10,900 nucleotides of DNA, from NCBI GenBank assembly GCA_050249355.1, contig JBFWQQ010000061.1, forward strand, positions 1-10,900, written 5' to 3'. Source of the stretch: CAZAQK01 sp050249355. Its GTDB lineage: Bacteria > Pseudomonadota > Alphaproteobacteria > Rickettsiales > SXRF01. The translations under genes were made by a program, and so were the position numbers. This document shows, one piece after another, positions 7,325-10,900 of the stretch (within the stretch, counting starts at the first letter, position 1; the number at the start of each line of letters is the position of its first letter). The notes beneath the pieces are model-generated. The model saw only the letters and a list, made by a program, of their open reading frames with translations. It made no database searches and was not told the origin of the DNA.

Positions 7325-8716
7325 CTACTTGCTAATACGTAAATTCGCAAGGGCATCTCCTATCTGTTCGAACGCGCTTTGCAGTTCGCTATTGCTGCTG
7401 GAGTTGAAGAAATATTCTGGTTTGCTGGCGCAATCACGCAGCAGGTTCTGTATGCCCGATCCCGGATTACCGAAGGCAATAGTATACACAATGATGCCTT
7501 CATCTTTCACTGCGTCACACACATCGGTCAGGCGTTCATCCAGCTCATTCTCCGCGCCGTTCTGGCTGGTAGTGCCAAGAGTGCCTTGCGATAGATATCC
7601 GTATGCCCCGCGCACGCTGTTGCTTATCACGTTTTCACCGTCGGTCATCACGATCAACACTTTATCCATAAGCGGTGTATTATAGTCCAGGGGCAGTTCG
7701 TCATCGTCCATTTCGCCGCCCCACAAGCCACGCCATCTTGGGCTCAGCATACGCCAGCCCCAGGCAGCTCCCAGCACAATGTGGGTGTTGCCGTTTGCTT
7801 CCATGTCATCAATACCGGCAAGGATAGTCGCTTTGGACTTGGTCATCTGTGTCACCGGTTGTGAGCAGTATTTATTCGGGCCAACATTCACGCCCAGGCC
7901 GCTCTTATATCTCCATCCGCTGCCTGTACTGCAATTTGTGCGGCTTGAGTTGGTGCCGTACCAGCCGTTATAGCTCGAATGGCATGCCCAATAATATTTT
8001 GGGAACAGCGCCACCGAGGGAGGGTCGTCTGTAATATCGCGGCCACTGGCCTCACGTGCATCCACGCAGCCCATCCACGATGTGGTGCCCCAGTTGAATG
8101 TGCCGGATGTCCAGCTGTTGTGTGCGGTGCCAATATTCACGGCCTGTGCGAATGGCACCAGGCCGATCCACAGGTTATCTATCTCGGATTTGCTGCCATA
8201 AAGGATATTCACCAGCGTTTCGGCAGCATCCTTCAGTGCGGTCAGTTTCGAGCCCGACATCGAGCCGGTGTTGTCCAGTACCATCACCAGCTCCATGCCG
8301 CGGCTGGCGCGGGTGATTTCGGTATGCGCGGCGATGTCCACATCATCAATGCCCAGCATATGCATGAACACGGTATCCACCGTTCCGTCAATATCCAGTA
8401 CGATCACTTCGTTGGTTGCATCCGGCACGACCGTAAGCGTCGACAAGTTGGTGCCCATGAATCCCGACGGGAAGTTGGCATCGAAATACTTCTGCGCCAC
8501 TGCGTTGATGTCGCCGGAAGAAGCCACGCTGCCTGCAGCCAGGCCGGCAGCATCCAGCGCATTGGACAATCGGGACTGTGCGATCTGCGCGCGGCTCATG
8601 TCGATGGCCATACCGGCGGCTGCGATCATCATGAATATCGCCAGGCCGATAAGGGGCATGGCGGCACCATCCTGCGCGCGGCGAAATGAGGTGAGTAATG
8701 TCAAAAGGCGTAGCAT
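7325..8716 (-). CDS. tadG: TadG-type pilus protein with von Willebrand A domain
   Basis: TadG is a membrane-anchored Tad assembly protein with a periplasmic von Willebrand factor A (vWA) domain. The 463-residue product has a TadG N-terminal region with one membrane helix (about 17-40; DGAAMPLIGLAIFMMIAAAG), followed by ALDAAGLAAGS (53-63), which is typical of the family. The vWA domain starts at about 141 and has a MIDAS-type metal site: D148-N-T-G-S152, where the first Ser of DxSxS is Thr as often seen in TadG, and T358-D-G360. GWRMLSPRWRGLWGG (320-334) is a TadG-like block. Six cysteines follow the membrane helix (217, 245, 262, 284, 400, 429), suggesting periplasmic disulfides. GGAGGGG at 8726-8732 lies nine bases before the ATG. 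The gene starts 21 bases after the preceding pseudopilin gene, so it is cotranscribed with it. Confidence 0.9.
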   Translation of the reverse strand: MLRLLTLLTSFRRAQDGAAMPLIGLAIFMMIAAAGMAIDMSRAQIAQSRLSNALDAAGLAAGSVASSGDINAVAQKYFDANFPSGFMGTNLSTLTVVPDATNEVIVLDIDGTVDTVFMHMLGIDDVDIAAHTEITRASRGMELVMVLDNTGSMSGSKLTALKDAAETLVNILYGSKSEIDNLWIGLVPFAQAVNIGTAHNSWTSGTFNWGTTSWMGCVDAREASGRDITDDPPSVALFPKYYWACHSSYNGWYGTNSSRTNCSTGSGWRYKSGLGVNVGPNKYCSQPVTQMTKSKATILAGIDDMEANGNTHIVLGAAWGWRMLSPRWRGLWGGEMDDDELPLDYNTPLMDKVLIVMTDGENVISNSVRGAYGYLSQGTLGTTSQNGAENELDERLTDVCDAVKDEGIIVYTIAFGNPGSGIQNLLRDCASKPEYFFNSSSNSELQSAFEQIGDALANLRISK

Positions 8717-8737
8717 GGCAGCATTCCCCTCCGGCCT

Positions 8738-9328
8738 TTACGAGCCGATCGATGTCAGTTCACCCAGGCGTGGTTTGAATACGCCAATTTTATACAGGGT
8801 GTTGGTGTTTGGCATGACGGCATCCAGCATCATCGGGGTATAATTAAAATATACCTCGGCGATGATGATGCCCTCATTCGGATCCAGCGCGAATCCCGTC
8901 GGCAAGGTGGCGGTAAGGCCCTCGCCGCCGATCTGGCTGCTTTGTGTCCATGTGCCACCGCCGGTATATTGCCAGTTCACTGTAGCCGCACCGCTACCGA
9001 CACGGCTGACCGATGATATGATCACATAACCGTTGCCGTCGAACGCAAACGGCTGCATGACCTCCTGTACGGCCAGCACCAGAACGTCCATGTCACCGGT
9101 GGTGATGTCCTCTGCCTGTGCTACAAGGTCGGAAATGGTCATGGCGGCTTTTTCGGTTTTCTGCGCGGCAATGGTATAGCGTGACAACTCTACCGTACCC
9201 AGGAACAGCACGACAAGGAACGGTAGCACGGCGGCAAATTCCACTGCGGCGATACCTTGCTGCGTCCACTGGAAGCGGAACCATGCACGGCGCAACATGC
9301 GTTTATAATGTGACATTGTATGGCTCAT
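8738..9328 (-). CDS. tadF: TadE/TadF-type minor pseudopilin (second in operon)
   Basis: A 196-residue minor pseudopilin of the TadE-like family, thought to be processed by the Tad prepilin peptidase and to assist pilus initiation. It has a basic N-terminus (1-24), then GIAAVEFAAVLPFLVVLFLG (25-44), where G25 is the likely cleavage residue and E30 the conserved Glu at +5, followed by a membrane/pilin helix. Next comes an alpha-helical stretch (KTEKAAMTISDLVAQAEDIT) and a periplasmic domain with aromatic beta-strand-like sequence. The ATG at 9328 overlaps the end of the upstream gene by 26 bases, with GGTGG at 9335-9339 six bases upstream. In-frame ATGs at 9316 and 9298 are possible but lack better sites. 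The tadE/tadF name is by operon position only; the two families are hard to tell apart by eye. Confidence 0.85.
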   Translation of the reverse strand: MSHTMSHYKRMLRRAWFRFQWTQQGIAAVEFAAVLPFLVVLFLGTVELSRYTIAAQKTEKAAMTISDLVAQAEDITTGDMDVLVLAVQEVMQPFAFDGNGYVIISSVSRVGSGAATVNWQYTGGGTWTQSSQIGGEGLTATLPTGFALDPNEGIIIAEVYFNYTPMMLDAVMPNTNTLYKIGVFKPRLGELTSIGS

Positions 9329-9860
9329 TTTTTACCACCGTGCGTACTGTTATGTTGATTGTGTTGCCGATGATGCCGTTCATCAGTGGAGTGAATATCG
9401 GCCAGTTGTAACTGACGACATACACCACCACGTCGTTCGCATCACCGGCGCCTTCGGCGCCCATGTCGGCGTCCCACTGGCCATTGCCATTGACATCGGA
9501 ATAGGGCTCGCCAACATTATACATCTGGTTCCCATTGGTGTCAGAGAACGGCTCGTTCTGGCCAACGCTGTCGAATAGTGGATACACTGTCGTGTCGATG
9601 ATGATATCGGTAGGATTGAGCAGGCCCGCCGTTTTTTCGCTGATGTTCTGTACGATCATCTCTTCGCGGCTCAGGCCCGGCTCCGTATATCCGGTCTTGC
9701 CCATGCGCGCCGTGTTGTTGGTCGCGCTTTCCATTACGGAAGTGGTGAACATGATCAGCGAAAACTCCACCGTACCCAGCATCAGCAGCAAGATGGCCGG
9801 AGAGATCAGCGCAAATTCCAGCGTGGTAACGCCGTCATTATTGTTCCACAGTTTTTTCAT
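9303..9860 (-). CDS. tadE: TadE-type minor pseudopilin with tandem Ca-loop-like repeat (first in operon)
   Basis: First gene of the - strand operon, 185 residues from the ATG at 9860. The short basic leader MKKLWNNNDG ends in the likely prepilin peptidase site G10, followed by VTTLEFALISPAILLLMLGT with the conserved Glu at +5 (E15). This is the TadE signature. The rest (about 40-185) is a periplasmic domain. An unusual part at 103-132 holds two consecutive 15-residue units containing SDTNGN and SDVNGN. I chose 9860 because GAGGGG at 9866-9871 lies five bases upstream; the in-frame ATG at 9917 would add 19 residues in front of the leader and move the cleavage site to residue 29. The end overlaps the next pseudopilin gene by 26 bases. 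It probably acts as a minor pilin in Tad pilus assembly; the naming as tadE rather than tadF is by position. Confidence 0.87.
   Translation of the reverse strand: MKKLWNNNDGVTTLEFALISPAILLLMLGTVEFSLIMFTTSVMESATNNTARMGKTGYTEPGLSREEMIVQNISEKTAGLLNPTDIIIDTTVYPLFDSVGQNEPFSDTNGNQMYNVGEPYSDVNGNGQWDADMGAEGAGDANDVVVYVVSYNWPIFTPLMNGIIGNTINITVRTVVKNEPYNVTL
9465..9554 (-). repeat. Tandem 15-residue repeat in tadE resembling EF-hand calcium loops
   Basis: Encodes residues 103-132 of the pseudopilin: EPFSDTNGNQMYNVG followed directly by EPYSDVNGNGQWDAD. In the first unit D107, N109, N111 and E118 fall at positions 1, 3, 5 and 12 of an EF-hand loop. In the second, D122, N124 and N126 fit positions 1, 3 and 5, with D130 and D132 further on. 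The repeat is seen directly; calcium binding is inferred. Confidence 0.7.
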
Positions 9861-9865
9861 TATCG

Positions 9866-9871
9866 CCCCTC
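9866..9871 (-). promoter_or_regulatory. Ribosome binding site that sets the tadE start
   Basis: On the - strand GAGGGG lies five bases before the ATG at 9860, close to the ideal spacing. It favours this start over the in-frame ATG at 9917, which has no clear site and lies in AT-rich, noncoding-looking sequence. Confidence 0.7.
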
Positions 9872-10094
9872 GCAGTTTGCGGTCTGGCACGTTTGTTGGG
9901 TAATAGCTGATATACATTTATCTAGTATAGATTATATTGGGTACCTGATTAAGATTAGGTGAAAAATATCTGGCAATTTACTGAAAATTAAAGTGTTTTT
10001 TATCGTTGCCCGATATTTAAGTGCTTCATTTATAATCCAAATAAATAACCATCCTATTAATATTGTATTATAGATATTTAGATTACGTATATCC
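9872..10094. promoter_or_regulatory. AT-rich divergent intergenic region, probable promoters for tadE operon and rodA
   Basis: This stretch lies between two divergent genes and is clearly richer in A/T than its flanks, especially from about 9900. On the - strand a TATAAT (9936 to 9931) would give a leader of roughly 60 bases for tadE, but I find no good -35 at 16-18 bases. On the + strand TATAAT at 10031-10036 has a TTGCCC at 10006-10011, with a long 19-base spacer. A small inverted repeat, TATCG-N5-CGATA at 10001-10015, overlaps that -35 candidate and could be an operator, though five-base arms are weak evidence. I see no CtrA-type TTAA-N7-TTAA site and no terminator. Individual promoter calls are tentative. 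Confidence 0.45.
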
Positions 10095-10900
10095 ATGCAG
10101 CCGACCACCCGTATCCTTATTGCCAAATTAGCCGAAGTGAACTGGTTCATTGTGACCATTGTATCTTTGCTGGCGGGGGTAGGGATCATCATGATGGTAT
10201 CGGCGGGCGGCGGTGATTTTTCGCCATGGGCTATGCACCAGCTTGTGCGCTTTGGCGTTGGCATGCTGGCCATGATGTGTGTGGCGATGATCCCCATACG
10301 TGTGCTGCTGGATTTTTCCTATCCGGTCTATTTCTTGGGAGTTGCTGTGCTGGTGGTGGTTGAGGTCATGGGGCATGTCGGCATGGGGGCGCAGCGCTGG
10401 ATCAAGCTGGGTGGCGTGACGCTGCAACCTTCCGAATTCATGAAGCTGGCGCTTATTATGGCATTGGCACGCTACTTCCACAACACCCATCCGGAGGATA
10501 TCCGCCGCCCTGCCTTCCTGATCGCACCGCTCATACTGATTGTTGTGCCGGTGTTGCTCATACTGAAACAGCCGAATCTTGGCACTGCCATCATCACGGC
10601 GCTGGTCGGCGGCATTTTGTGTTTTCTTGCCGGGGTGCGCTGGCGTTATTTCATCGGATTGCTTGTGCTTGCCGCCGCATCGGCGCCGGTGGCGTGGCAA
10701 TTCCTGCATGATTACCAGAAAAAGCGCGTGCTCACGTTTCTCGATCCGGAGCAAGATCCGTTGGGAGCTGGCTATAATCTCCTGCAATCCATCATTGCAA
10801 TCGGTTCGGGCGGGCTGCTGGGTAAGGGCTACCTGCAGGGATCGCAGAACCAGCTTAATTTCCTTCCTGAAAAGCATACCGACTTTATTTTCACCGCGCT
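10095..10900 (+). CDS. rodA: RodA (MrdB), SEDS peptidoglycan glycosyltransferase, 3' end outside window
   Basis: RodA is the inner-membrane SEDS-family glycosyltransferase that polymerises lipid II into glycan strands with its partner PBP2 in the elongasome. About 268 residues are visible and the frame is open at the right edge; the family is usually about 370-400 residues. Membrane segments begin at about 16 (WFIVTIVSLLAGVGIIMMVS). Family motifs follow: GAQRWIKLGGVTLQPSEFMK, the KQPNLGTA block, FLDPEQDPLGAGYNLLQS, GSGGLLGKGYLQGSQ and FLPEKHTDFIFTA. D263 in HTDF corresponds to the catalytic Asp of RodA. The QPN step has Asn161 where Asp is usual. HTDF and the short N-terminus favour RodA over FtsW. 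The ATG at 10095 is the first start codon after an in-frame TAG at 10071, but no ribosome binding site precedes it. The gene stands apart from mreBCD/mrdA, at least on its left side. Confidence 0.95.
   Translation, partial: MQPTTRILIAKLAEVNWFIVTIVSLLAGVGIIMMVSAGGGDFSPWAMHQLVRFGVGMLAMMCVAMIPIRVLLDFSYPVYFLGVAVLVVVEVMGHVGMGAQRWIKLGGVTLQPSEFMKLALIMALARYFHNTHPEDIRRPAFLIAPLILIVVPVLLILKQPNLGTAIITALVGGILCFLAGVRWRYFIGLLVLAAASAPVAWQFLHDYQKKRVLTFLDPEQDPLGAGYNLLQSIIAIGSGGLLGKGYLQGSQNQLNFLPEKHTDFIFTA

Noticed and set aside
7979..8689. 236-codon + strand frame opposite tadG
   Set aside because: Composition is rich in Cys/His/Arg as expected from an antisense shadow; the - strand has the TadG helix and MIDAS residues.
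9949..10060. CtrA-type binding site in the divergent region
   Set aside because: Several TTAA tetramers occur but none are spaced by seven bases as in TTAA-N7-TTAA; they are expected in AT-rich sequence.
10128..10877. Open - strand frame of 249 codons over the right end
   Set aside because: It is the shadow of rodA. The + strand encodes clear SEDS motifs with membrane helices; the antisense product is His/Gln/Arg-rich without recognisable domains.
1..10900. Mobile element, CRISPR array, tRNA/rRNA or a new defence-like system
   Set aside because: Nearly all bases fall in recognisable Tad pilus genes or rodA, with no terminal repeats, integrase, transposase or regularly spaced repeats seen.

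Overview
The window is a stretch of a Tad (tight adherence, type IVc/Flp) pilus locus followed by the first two thirds of a cell-shape gene. Protein sequences, gene order and moderate GC content suggest an alphaproteobacterium: the CpaC-CpaD-CpaE-CpaF-TadB-TadC order, a CpaD lipoprotein with its MVADPRDLV signature, and a TadZ with an N-terminal receiver-like domain. I cannot place it more precisely; a Micavibrio-like or Rhodospirillales-like lineage is only a guess.

Positions 1-6168 (+ strand) form one tightly packed operon: the C-terminal half of the outer-membrane secretin (cpaC/rcpA, open at the left edge), the lipoprotein cpaD, the localisation ATPase cpaE/tadZ, the motor ATPase cpaF/tadA, and the two inner-membrane platform proteins tadB and tadC. 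Most genes are 1-20 bases apart. The major pilin (flp/pilA), prepilin peptidase (cpaA/tadV) and cpaB/rcpC are not in the window and would be expected to the left.

Positions 6186-9860 (- strand) form a second operon that converges on the first with a gap of only 17 bases. In transcription order it holds two TadE/TadF-type minor pseudopilins, a TadG-type protein with a von Willebrand A domain, and a TadD-like periplasmic TPR protein. A perfect 11-bp hairpin sits between tadG and the TPR gene. Together the two operons encode the secretin, motor, platform and minor-pilin/assembly parts of one pilus machine.

Positions 9861-10094 are an AT-rich divergent intergenic region that probably holds the promoters of the second operon and of rodA. 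The + strand from 10095 to the right edge encodes RodA (MrdB), the SEDS peptidoglycan polymerase of the elongasome, cut off by the window just after its catalytic aspartate.

I see no mobile element, CRISPR array, tRNA, rRNA or obviously new system here. The points most worth a second look are local: a tandem EF-hand-like loop repeat in the first minor pseudopilin, the hairpin ahead of tadD, a TadB that seems to lack the usual N-terminal membrane anchor, and an Asn in place of Asp in a conserved RodA motif.
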